DNA of 38,930 bases from Methylomonas methanica (GTDB taxonomy: Bacteria > Pseudomonadota > Gammaproteobacteria > Methylococcales > Methylomonadaceae). Positions 9,133 to 16,755 of this stretch are shown here, piece after piece. The position numbers were made by a program, and so were the translations under genes. The stretch covers positions 1 through 38,930 of the forward strand of contig LUUF01000075.1 of assembly GCA_001644045.1 (NCBI GenBank). The letters are read 5' to 3'. The notes under the pieces were generated by a model that did not search any database, was not told the DNA's origin, and worked only from the letters and a program-made list of their open reading frames with translations. The stretch's first letter is position 1; the number at the start of each line of letters is the position of its first letter.

Positions 9133-10358
9133 GCACGCCGACTAAAACACCGTTTCGAATTGCTCTACATGGCATGGATAGCCGAACGTGCAAAACCATG
9201 GAAATGTATTTGAAGGGGCCGTGCCGCGGCGCTGCCGTGGTAGTCGATACCATGGAGGCCAACATCGATATGATCGATGCGGATCATCCAAAAGCCAGGG
9301 ATATTCTGGATGCCAGAAAAGTCGCTACGCCGGACCGACCGATAATTTTGCTGTCTTTACAAAATCTGCAGTTAGACAATACCTATTTTATAAAAAAGCC
9401 AGTAAACGTCGAACAAATATTGGCAGTGCTCGACAAAATCAAAGCAGTTGCCAAGGCCCGCAAAGCCAATGCCGAAAGCGCAAAAATCAGCCAGACACCA
9501 CCTAAACCAGTTGATTTGCCGGAACAGCCCAAAGTGGCATTGCCGGAAAAAGTGGCTATCGACGTTTATGTCAATAAGTCCAAAGCAACTAAACCAGTCG
9601 ATTCTCCGGAGCAGCACAAAGCCGGCAAACATCAATCGGCGATGCAACTGAACGAAGGCGGCTTTACCGCATTTTTGGGAACGCTGAGTAATGTCGATTT
9701 CGATGATGAAACGCAACTATTAACCGCCTGCTACGACCCTAGACAGTATTTTTTAGGCTACGTAATGTCGGCGTATAAAACCGCTAATTTGCAATCTCGC
9801 GTCTTGCAACTATGTTCGATCTGGAAGCCTTTGACGATTTTTCCGGAAAATCAGGAAATCTGGGTGGATGCCGACGATAAGCAAACCCGTGCCTTTGCCG
9901 GGATGCCCTTGGTTAAAGGCTCCGTCAGCAATATGGTATTGACCGCGGTCGATGCCGCAATACCTATCCAACGAGCCGAGGATAAGTTTCAGGATATGAG
10001 CGCCTTTATCTGGAAGTTAGCTATTTGGACCTCAAAGGGCCGCTTTCCGATCGGCTTGGATATTCAGCGGCCGGTCTTCTTGGAAAGATGGCCAAACTTT
10101 ACCCGGCTGGTCATCACCCCGGACGCCTTGCGCATTGCCGCGTTACTGATCCAAGCCCCCAGAACCCCGTTGGAAGTTGCCAGCCTGTTACATGTCAAGC
10201 CGCAATATGTGTTCGTATTTATTAGCGCTTGTCAGGCGATAGGCATCTTGAAACAAAGCGAACGCCAAGTTGATACGGTAATTGCCGTGGCACAGACCAA
10301 GAAACCAAAGAACGAAGGTCTATTAAGCAAAATTCTCAACAAATTGCGCGGCGCTTAG
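9129..10358 (+). CDS. pseudo-receiver and winged-helix protein of the GTPase cluster
   Basis: The 409-residue cytoplasmic protein is not a named family I recognise. Residues 1-115 fold-match a response-regulator receiver by pattern: an Asp after strand three (MIDADHPKA), a Ser in ILLSLQN and a Lys-Pro in FIKKPVN. The acidic pair after strand one is missing (IALHGMD), so phosphorylation is doubtful. A charged Pro-rich linker (about 115-175) contains an imperfect repeat, KPVDLPEQPK then KPVDSPEQHK. The middle is unassigned. The last 80 residues look like a winged helix (RTPLEVASLLHVKPQYVFVFISACQAIGIL) with a basic tail. Its likely role is an adaptor or effector that responds to the GTPase. It is translationally coupled to the TPR gene. 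Confidence 0.7.
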   Translation: MSTPTKTPFRIALHGMDSRTCKTMEMYLKGPCRGAAVVVDTMEANIDMIDADHPKARDILDARKVATPDRPIILLSLQNLQLDNTYFIKKPVNVEQILAVLDKIKAVAKARKANAESAKISQTPPKPVDLPEQPKVALPEKVAIDVYVNKSKATKPVDSPEQHKAGKHQSAMQLNEGGFTAFLGTLSNVDFDDETQLLTACYDPRQYFLGYVMSAYKTANLQSRVLQLCSIWKPLTIFPENQEIWVDADDKQTRAFAGMPLVKGSVSNMVLTAVDAAIPIQRAEDKFQDMSAFIWKLAIWTSKGRFPIGLDIQRPVFLERWPNFTRLVITPDALRIAALLIQAPRTPLEVASLLHVKPQYVFVFISACQAIGILKQSERQVDTVIAVAQTKKPKNEGLLSKILNKLRGA

Positions 10359-10376
10359 CAAGCGATAGGAATCTCG

Positions 10377-10913
10377 ATGAGCCAATACAAAATTATTTTC
10401 ACTGGCCCCGTGGGCGCCGGCAAAACCACTGCAATCAATGCCATTAGCGATGTACCGCCGGTTAAAACCGATGCGGCAGCTAGCGATATGACGAAAAACC
10501 GCAAAGCATCGACAACGGTGGCGATGGACTATGGCGTGATGAATTTGGCGGGCGGCGAAAAAATTCACCTATACGGTACCCCCGGTCAGGAACGCTTCGA
10601 TTTCATGTGGGATATTTTAACGATGGGCGGGATCGGCTTGGTTTTATTGCTAGACAATACCCGTGCCGACCCCTTCCAAGATATGAAGTTTTTTCTGGAT
10701 ACGTTCGGTAAGTTTATCAACGATACCAGTGTGGCGATTGGGGTAACCCAAATGGATCTGAGCAATAAACCCAGCATAGAAGACTATCATCAGCAATTAC
10801 AGGGATTCGGTTTAAAACCGCCGGTTTTTGCGGTGGATGCGCGGGAAAAAAACGATGTGTCTTTGTTGGTGCAAGCCTTGCTGTATTCCCTGGATCCTGG
10901 TTTGGCGGGGTAA
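10377..10913 (+). CDS. small Ras-like GTPase of the MglA/CvnD type
   Basis: The 178-residue protein has all the expected G motifs. The P-loop GPVGAGKT is at residues 10-17. Switch I Thr46/Thr47 lies in STTVAMDYG. The G3 motif YGTPGQERF covers residues 66-74, and Gly67 replaces the Asp of canonical DxxG. G4 TQMD is at 124-127, and VDAR serves as the G5 position. The STTVAMDYG and GTPGQERFDFMW segments closely match GTPases of the Streptomyces conservons (CvnD) and related prokaryotic Arf-like proteins. Such GTPases work with Roadblock/LC7 partners as GTPase-activating or exchange factors; two Roadblock-type proteins are encoded immediately downstream. The ribosome site AGGA is six bases before the ATG. 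It lacks membrane or lipidation signals. Confidence 0.9.
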   Translation: MSQYKIIFTGPVGAGKTTAINAISDVPPVKTDAAASDMTKNRKASTTVAMDYGVMNLAGGEKIHLYGTPGQERFDFMWDILTMGGIGLVLLLDNTRADPFQDMKFFLDTFGKFINDTSVAIGVTQMDLSNKPSIEDYHQQLQGFGLKPPVFAVDAREKNDVSLLVQALLYSLDPGLAG

Positions 10914-10918
10914 TCGCG

Positions 10919-11575
10919 ATGGAAAGATTTACATTAAAAGACGGGTTGTATTTATATCCCACTCCAGCCGGCGCCTATTTCGCCATTTCTGCTCCGGAGA
11001 CAGATAAACCACGACGGTTTTTAACCCGCCTGCTGCAACAGGAGCAAACACCGCAATTAAATATCGAGCAATTGCAAAAACTGACGGAAATCGACGACGA
11101 AGATAAAGCATTGCAACTGTTGCTGTACTGCCAAAAGCTGGGTTGGGTGCAGGGTGTGGATACTCCTTTGCGGGCGCCGCATGCGGCACTTGAGGAAATT
11201 TTGCCGGAATTGTTGGGGAAAATATCCGAAAGCGGCAAAGTGTTGTTGGCCGACGACCAGGGATTTTACTTGGCTTGCAGCGGATTTGCTCATGAAGTAG
11301 CCGAAGAACTATCGGCACTCAGCGCGGAGTTGGCGACCGTGCATAAACGCCGATCAGGTCTGTTGATCAACAATATGGGCATATCCAGCCATGCCTGGGC
11401 CATCGTCGATCCCTTCGGTAACAGTCAAATCGGTTTTTGGCCGATGTTCGTCGGTAAGCAGCGTTTTGTGTTGGCAATAACGGGCGTACCGCATTTTAAC
11501 CAGGCTGAATTTGTTACTCTGGCCTGGGCTTTAATCACGCGTTATTTAACAAAAGCCGCTGACATTTCAAACTGA
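10919..11575 (+). CDS. winged-helix plus Roadblock-like partner of the GTPase
   Basis: The product has 218 residues. The N-terminal 85 residues look like a winged helix (TEIDDEDKALQLLLYCQKLGWVQ). The C-terminal part (about 105-210) follows the Roadblock/LC7 pattern: a strand KVLLADDQGFYLACSG, a helix EVAEELSALSAELATV, further strands around WAIVDPFGN and RFVLAITG, and a final helix. This arrangement recalls the conservon component CvnC (a small winged-helix protein) joined to a CvnB-like Roadblock fold. That parallel is my inference. It starts five bases after the GTPase stop, so the two are certainly in one operon. It may pair with the classical Roadblock protein next door to form a heterodimer on the GTPase. 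Confidence 0.65.
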   Translation: MERFTLKDGLYLYPTPAGAYFAISAPETDKPRRFLTRLLQQEQTPQLNIEQLQKLTEIDDEDKALQLLLYCQKLGWVQGVDTPLRAPHAALEEILPELLGKISESGKVLLADDQGFYLACSGFAHEVAEELSALSAELATVHKRRSGLLINNMGISSHAWAIVDPFGNSQIGFWPMFVGKQRFVLAITGVPHFNQAEFVTLAWALITRYLTKAADISN

Positions 11576-11616
11576 GCGCAGTGCAACATCACCCATTTTT
11601 TAAGAGGAACTAAATT

Positions 11617-11979
11617 ATGAAAGCAGACATGCTGACATCGGTTTTAACCGAGTTGAACGGCACCTCGGCGGATATAGAGGCATCCGGCGTGATTTCCACC
11701 GATGGTTTGATGATGGCATCGGTGTTGCCCGCCGGCATGGATGAAGACCGGGTCGGGGCGATGAGTGCTGCCATGCTATCCCTAGGCGATAGGACCGCGC
11801 AGGAATTGAACCGCGGCAATTTGGAACAGGTGTTGATCAAAGGCGCCAGGGGGTATGTGTTGATGACTTATGCCGGTAACGAAGCGGTATTAACGGTACT
11901 GGCCAAACCCAACGCTAAACTCGGGCTAATCTTTCTTGATGTCAAGCGTGCGGCGGAGAGTATTTCCGAAATGCTGTAA
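11617..11979 (+). CDS. Roadblock/LC7-domain protein (MglB/CvnB-like)
   Basis: This 120-residue single-domain protein spans the whole Roadblock fold. It has the typical opening helix LTSVLTELNG, the strand IEASGVISTDGLMMAS, a helix with VGAMSAAMLSLGDRTA and the strand pair YVLMTYAGNEAVLTVLAKP. The final helix is KRAAESISEML. Family members dimerise and regulate small GTPases, usually the one encoded beside them, so its substrate is probably the protein from 10377. A good ribosome site, AGAGGA, lies eight bases before the ATG. The residues are less degenerate than in the neighbouring winged-helix Roadblock-like protein, which suggests this is the canonical regulator. Confidence 0.9.
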   Translation: MKADMLTSVLTELNGTSADIEASGVISTDGLMMASVLPAGMDEDRVGAMSAAMLSLGDRTAQELNRGNLEQVLIKGARGYVLMTYAGNEAVLTVLAKPNAKLGLIFLDVKRAAESISEML

Positions 11980-12006
11980 ACCTTAACCGGAAACCCGGAG
12001 CAAATC

Positions 12007-12483
12007 ATGATCGTTGATATGAAACCCGAAGATATTGTTGGTGAGTACCGGGAAGCGACTCTTACCTACTACGATGGCAAATCCCGAAAAGTATTGTACA
12101 CCGAGCTTGAGACACCCTACCCGGATGGCAAACTGATCGTTTCCACCACCACCCCTGATGGCGTCATCAGCCACGTGAATCGGGCTTTCGTGGAAATGTC
12201 TGGCTACAGCGAAGCGGAATTGCTAGGTGCGCCGCATTCCATACTCAGGCATCCGGACATGCCGGCCGCCGCTTTTAAAGACTTATGGGATACGGTGTTA
12301 CGCGGCGAAAAATGGCAAGGCTTTGTAAAAAACCTGCGCAAGGACGGCGGGTACTATTGGGTAAAAGCCACGGTGATACCGAATGTGCGCGGCGGTAAGG
12401 TGGTAGGTTATACCTCGGTGCGCCGAAAACCCTCGCGCAGCAAAGTCGATGAATGCATCGCGCTGTATCCGACACTTTTTTGA
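12007..12483 (+). CDS. free-standing Aer-type PAS domain protein, probable FAD redox sensor
   Basis: The 158-residue protein is one PAS domain (about 40-140) with a short N-terminal extension and almost no tail. There is no membrane segment, HAMP, kinase or methyl-accepting domain. It matches the PAS domain of the aerotaxis receptor Aer: RHPD at 81-84, W94, W103 and N109. As I recall the Aer literature, FAD-critical residues R57, H58, D60, F66, W70, W79 and N85 map here at a constant offset of 24, and all are conserved. It should therefore bind FAD and report redox state. Its output must be by protein contact, most likely within the surrounding GTPase/Roadblock complex. It starts 27 bases after the Roadblock stop. 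Confidence 0.85.
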   Translation: MIVDMKPEDIVGEYREATLTYYDGKSRKVLYTELETPYPDGKLIVSTTTPDGVISHVNRAFVEMSGYSEAELLGAPHSILRHPDMPAAAFKDLWDTVLRGEKWQGFVKNLRKDGGYYWVKATVIPNVRGGKVVGYTSVRRKPSRSKVDECIALYPTLF

Positions 12484-12495
12484 TTGGGGAACATC

Positions 12496-13242
12496 ATGTC
12501 TGTCATGTTTACAGTTAGTCCGGATTTTGCCCCAGATCGCCTGTCGGGCTGGTATATCTTCAATACCTGGTTGCAAAAGCAGAGTGCCGAAGCCATCCAT
12601 CTGGAAATGTACAACCACTATCAAGACCTACACCAGGCCATAGCTGAGGACAAGATCGATTTGATTTATGCCAATCCCTTCGACGCCGCGATGTTGGTCA
12701 GAGAGAAAGGGTTTTTGCCCCTGGTTCGCGCCAAGGGCGAATCCGACGAAGCGATCATTGCCGTGAATGCCGACAGCAATATCAACGATGTGGCCGACCT
12801 AAAGCCGAATACCCGCGTGGCATTCACCGACGATCCGGATGTGCGTTTGATGGGTATGATCATGCTGGAACCCGCCGATTTGCATACCGGCAATATCGTC
12901 CCGCTGTTATCGGACAATCATGTGTTGGTAGCCAAACACCTGCTGAAAGGCGAGGCGGATGTCGGCATCATTCTGGCGGAGGCATACGACAACCTGTCAG
13001 GTATGATAAAAAAACAGCTGCGGGTATTGGTGCGCAGTCAAATTAGTGTTATCTACCATTCCCTGATGATCGGTCCAAGATTACAAAACCGCCGCGACGA
13101 TTTCCAAAAAATACTGGTGGCGATGGATAAGGACGAAAAAGGTAACGGGGTGCTGAATGCTCTTGGTTTCAGTGCATGGCAAAAAATCGAGGACGAAGAA
13201 ATGGAGTTCATGATCGATTTGATGGATACCTTGAACACCTGA
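12496..13242 (+). CDS. cytoplasmic PhnD-like substrate-binding domain protein
   Basis: I choose the ATG at 12496, preceded by GGGGA five bases upstream; a TTG at 12484 is also in frame. The 248-residue product has the two-lobe pattern of phosphate/phosphonate-binding (PhnD-type) proteins: an opening SPDFAPDRLSGWYIFNTWL, the hinge KIDLIYANPFDAAMLV, a DVADLKPNTRVAFTDDPDVRLMG lobe and GEADVGIILAEAY. It lacks a signal peptide or lipobox, so unlike transporter components it should stay in the cytoplasm, and no permease or ATPase gene is nearby. It probably serves as a ligand sensor for the cluster. It follows the PAS gene with only 12 bases between. The ligand cannot be told from the sequence. Confidence 0.8.
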   Translation: MSVMFTVSPDFAPDRLSGWYIFNTWLQKQSAEAIHLEMYNHYQDLHQAIAEDKIDLIYANPFDAAMLVREKGFLPLVRAKGESDEAIIAVNADSNINDVADLKPNTRVAFTDDPDVRLMGMIMLEPADLHTGNIVPLLSDNHVLVAKHLLKGEADVGIILAEAYDNLSGMIKKQLRVLVRSQISVIYHSLMIGPRLQNRRDDFQKILVAMDKDEKGNGVLNALGFSAWQKIEDEEMEFMIDLMDTLNT

Positions 13243-13258
13243 TACGGATTTAATCGTG

Positions 13259-13858
13259 ATGAATCAGCCAACCATAATAGACTTTCTGCGGCACGGCGAA
13301 GCGCGCGGCGGTTCGTATTATCGCGGTATTACCGACGATCCGCTTACGGAACGCGGTTGGCGGCAAATGTATAGCCAATGCGGGGAAGGGCAGTGGGACG
13401 CGGTGATCAGTTCGCCGCTAAGACGCTGCAGATCCTTTGCCGCCGCCTGGTGCGAACAACAGCAACTGGACTTACTGATCGAACCGGCCTGGAGCGAAAT
13501 CGATTTCGGCGCTTGGGAAGGCCAATCCGCCGAACAAATTTCGAGTCGCTGGCCCGACGCACTTGCGGCATTTTATAAAGACCCGGTGAAATTTACCCCG
13601 CCCAGCGCCGAAAGCTACCAAACATTCGCCGCTCGCGTACGGCAGGGCTGGGAAAATTTATTGGCCGGACATGGCGGACGCCGAGTGCTGGTTGTTACCC
13701 ATGCCGGGGTGATCAGAGCACTATTCGCGGAAGCCTTCAATCTGCCGGTTACCCAAAGTTTTCATATCGACCTGCCGCACGCTTGTTTGACCCGTTTCAC
13801 CTGTTTCAACGACGGTAATGGGCGCTTCGTCCAGCTTAACTTTCACAAGCCGGGTTGA
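13259..13858 (+). CDS. histidine phosphatase-superfamily protein (CobC/phosphoglycerate mutase-like)
   Basis: The 199-residue product has the RHGE motif with phospho-acceptor His12, a conserved Arg in SSPLRRCRSF, Glu80 in SEIDFGAWEG and the second catalytic His148 in VTHAGVIR. The set is complete, so it should be an active phosphatase. The WEGQ and RHGEARGG features and the length resemble alpha-ribazole-5'-phosphate phosphatase (CobC), but no cobalamin genes are present, so the substrate is uncertain. It lies 16 bases after the PhnD-like gene, and I prefer the ATG at 13259 over a GTG one codon earlier. It may belong to the preceding operon. The cyaA promoter begins inside its last codons. 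Confidence 0.8.
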   Translation: MNQPTIIDFLRHGEARGGSYYRGITDDPLTERGWRQMYSQCGEGQWDAVISSPLRRCRSFAAAWCEQQQLDLLIEPAWSEIDFGAWEGQSAEQISSRWPDALAAFYKDPVKFTPPSAESYQTFAARVRQGWENLLAGHGGRRVLVVTHAGVIRALFAEAFNLPVTQSFHIDLPHACLTRFTCFNDGNGRFVQLNFHKPG

Positions 13859-13870
13859 TTCTTCTATACT
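13842..13870 (+). promoter_or_regulatory. sigma-70 promoter for cyaA
   Basis: TTCACA (13842-13847) and TATACT (13865-13870) are spaced by exactly 17 bases, each one mismatch from consensus. The predicted transcription start is near 13877, about 24 bases before the TTG start of cyaA, which gives a short leader. The -35 lies inside the end of the phosphatase gene. This suggests cyaA can be expressed independently of the upstream GTPase cluster. Confidence 0.6.
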
Positions 13871-13900
13871 TGCCTCACACTTGATTTTGGCGCGGCAACT

Positions 13901-16699
13901 TTGACGAATCGATTCCTACCCATCCATTTAGGCGCGCCGGGCGAAGAGATCAGCAAAAAAGATCTGTATGCGGTTGCCCAACGTTTCAAGCACTTCAATC
14001 AATTGCGTTTACAGCATGTACAAAGTTTCCTGCAGCCGCGCCAGCAGGACTTTTTGAAGCTACTGCCATTACTGTTTCATCAGAATCACCCCTTGTTACC
14101 CGGTTTCGTATCGCTGGAAGGCCCCGCCGGTATTCCCGATTACACCCCCAACAAACAAACCACCGATGTCGCCAAACAGTTTTCCAAGGGCTTTGTTTAT
14201 AAGCGCAAGGCCTTAAGACACTATCCGATCCAGGCTATTTTTTTAATGGGTAGCGTCGGTAGCATGGCTTTTTCAAAAAATAGCGATATCGATATTTGGC
14301 TTTGTCATTCATCCACCTTGGCGCCCGATGAATTGAACGAATTGCGGCAAAAAGCCCAGGAAGTGGAAAAATGGGCGGCATCCTTAAAAATCGAAGCGCA
14401 TTTTTTTCTGGTTGATGCGACGCAGTTTTTGCGCGGTGAAAACACACCGATCTCCAAAGAGAGTAGCGGAGAAACCCAACATTATTTGTTGTTGGAGGAG
14501 TTCTACCGCACCTCGATTTATATCGCCGGGCGCTTGCCGGTCTGGTGGTTGGTGCCGCCGCAACAGGAAAAATACTATAAGCAATACGTCGCGCACTTAC
14601 TGGAAAACCGGTTTGTCTCGGAAGCGGACGTCATCGATTTCGGCGGCCTGCAAGACATGCCGATGGCCGAATTCGTCAGCGCGACGCTCTGGCATATATA
14701 CAAATCCCTGACTTCGCCGCACAAATCTCTGTTGAAGCTACTGTTGATGGAAAGTTATGCCAGCGAATTTCCCAATCCGCAATGGCTGTGTCTGTCCTTG
14801 AAGCAGGCGGTTTATCAAGGCGATTTCAGTGTCGATAGTCTGGATCCATACTTGTTGATGTACCGCAAAGTGGATGCCTATCTGCGCCAAGCGCAGTCCA
14901 AACGGCGGTTGAACCTGATTAGGGAATGTTTTTACATGAAAATCATGGCTGCCTCCGAAAATCTCACGGAGAACAGGGTACGCCTGCAGCGCGAAGATTA
15001 TCTGCACAGCGTGGCAAATCAATGGGAATGGCCGGACGATTTATTGGACAATTTGGCCAGCCAAAAATTTTGGGACATCAAAAAAGCCAGTGTCGAGCAT
15101 GTGGTGATTCGCGATCAACTGCAGCAATGTCTGCGGATGATTTTGAAGTTCTCCGGTTTGCCGTTGGATCAGGCGCAGCGGGAAAACAGGGACTTGAAGT
15201 TGATTGGCCGTAAATTGCGGGCCGCCCTGGATTTACGCCCCGACAAAATCGAAGTGCTAACCACCAGAACCACCGTCCACGCTAAACCCGATCTATTAGT
15301 TGTTGTGGAGGTTCTTGCTGACGACACGGCCCCACGCTGGTGTTTATATGTCGATAGAATCGCTTCGCAAAAAGCGTCCCCCGAAAGCGCTATTAAATCG
15401 GGCGAGAGTTTGCTGGAAGTTTTGTGCTGGGCGGTGGTGAACGGTTTATATAAAAAATCGCTCAATCTGCAACTAGTTACCACGACTCTTAAAATAGCCA
15501 GTAATGATTTGTATCAGCTATTTAATGAATTGAATGCGTTTCTAAATCGCTATCTGTCCGGCCGGGAGAACGATCTGGAGGTTTACGGCGAGCCTAATCG
15601 CATCTCCTCCTCGTTGTTACTGATTAATCTTGGCGAAAGCTTGGCGATCGACGCGAACAATCAGCAATTAGTGATGAGCGAGCGCTCCGACCCATTAAGT
15701 TATGGCGACAGCCGCCAGTGTTTCATCCAGAGCATTCAACGCTTATCCGTATCCAGTTGGGGCGAGGCCAGCTTGCAACGCTATATCGGCATAGAAGGCG
15801 TTTTTAACTGCCTCGTCGATGTATTCAACAATAGTGCCGGACCTTTATCGGCCGATAAACTCCAGGCCTTATGTTACAACCCGGTACGCGGCAGAAGCAT
15901 AGTTTTGCGCATCGAAGCCTTGTTCGGCAATTTACTAAAGTTTTTTGCGTCCGGCCGGGACGGCTTACAGCGCTACATTGTTGCCGCCGAGACGGGTTAT
16001 GGCTTGTTCCAACTTAGAAACGGCAGCCTGGGTTATTATCGGTTGGACACCCAAAATCAACTGCTACAAGAATTGGCCAAACCCAATCCGCAATTTTCCG
16101 CGGTTTTTTTTGACGCCTATGTGCTGGATCAAACCTATATCCCTTCTTTATATAGCCATAATTTGGCTGATGTGATTCAGGTTTTTTATCACGCAACCAG
16201 CAAACACGTCGGGGTTTATGTGCTCGATGAAAAAGGCGCGCTGTTCGTTCATCAGCATAGCAATGCCAATCCGGAACACCTTATCACTCATTATTCGGTG
16301 TTTTTGGGAACGCTGCTGGCGCGCGCGCAATTGCCGGATGGCTTAAACGTCAAGTTTTACGAAATCCAGCGAAACTCGGCAGGGGTGCTGTCTTGCCAGG
16401 CCGTACCGGTCAAACTTGGCGCCAGTGTGATGGATTTAAGAGTCCGGATAGCTACCGAGGAAACCGGCGCTATTGCAATATATTGCAACGAAGAAAAATT
16501 TTCCGTCACCAACGCCGACAGCTTTAAACCCATCCGCGCCCATATACTTGGCTATCGCAAGAATCACGACGACTACCCGTTTCACATCACGGAAATAGAT
16601 GTACCTTGCCGACTATTGGGTACGGAGCGTAACGAGCAGTTACAGACCACGCATTTCCTAAACTACAAACAAAAAATAGAAGATAAATTAAATATTTAA
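13901..16699 (+). CDS. cyaA: class I adenylate cyclase
   Basis: This cytoplasmic enzyme makes cAMP from ATP. The 932-residue length is close to enterobacterial CyaA (about 850). The N-terminal catalytic domain carries the nucleotidyltransferase motif GSVGS (117-121) followed by SDIDIW (128-133), with metal-binding D129 and D131. The C-terminal half is the regulatory region that, in enteric bacteria, responds to the glucose PTS. The start is a TTG: the frame upstream is closed by the TGA at 13856 and has no other start codon, and the first internal ATG is past residue 110. A TTG start is also used in Escherichia coli cyaA, where it limits translation. CRP-like sites at 438, 4147 and 18044 suggest local targets of the cAMP made. 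Confidence 0.95.
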   Translation: MTNRFLPIHLGAPGEEISKKDLYAVAQRFKHFNQLRLQHVQSFLQPRQQDFLKLLPLLFHQNHPLLPGFVSLEGPAGIPDYTPNKQTTDVAKQFSKGFVYKRKALRHYPIQAIFLMGSVGSMAFSKNSDIDIWLCHSSTLAPDELNELRQKAQEVEKWAASLKIEAHFFLVDATQFLRGENTPISKESSGETQHYLLLEEFYRTSIYIAGRLPVWWLVPPQQEKYYKQYVAHLLENRFVSEADVIDFGGLQDMPMAEFVSATLWHIYKSLTSPHKSLLKLLLMESYASEFPNPQWLCLSLKQAVYQGDFSVDSLDPYLLMYRKVDAYLRQAQSKRRLNLIRECFYMKIMAASENLTENRVRLQREDYLHSVANQWEWPDDLLDNLASQKFWDIKKASVEHVVIRDQLQQCLRMILKFSGLPLDQAQRENRDLKLIGRKLRAALDLRPDKIEVLTTRTTVHAKPDLLVVVEVLADDTAPRWCLYVDRIASQKASPESAIKSGESLLEVLCWAVVNGLYKKSLNLQLVTTTLKIASNDLYQLFNELNAFLNRYLSGRENDLEVYGEPNRISSSLLLINLGESLAIDANNQQLVMSERSDPLSYGDSRQCFIQSIQRLSVSSWGEASLQRYIGIEGVFNCLVDVFNNSAGPLSADKLQALCYNPVRGRSIVLRIEALFGNLLKFFASGRDGLQRYIVAAETGYGLFQLRNGSLGYYRLDTQNQLLQELAKPNPQFSAVFFDAYVLDQTYIPSLYSHNLADVIQVFYHATSKHVGVYVLDEKGALFVHQHSNANPEHLITHYSVFLGTLLARAQLPDGLNVKFYEIQRNSAGVLSCQAVPVKLGASVMDLRVRIATEETGAIAIYCNEEKFSVTNADSFKPIRAHILGYRKNHDDYPFHITEIDVPCRLLGTERNEQLQTTHFLNYKQKIEDKLNI

Positions 16700-16755
16700 T
16701 ATTTCAGCTTGGCAGCCGATATTCAGCTCAAATCAGTCGAGCTGTGGAGGTTGCC

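Noticed and set aside
13259-13858. Histidine phosphatase named as CobC
   Set aside because: The motif set fits several enzymes of the superfamily and no cobalamin genes are nearby, so I give no gene symbol.
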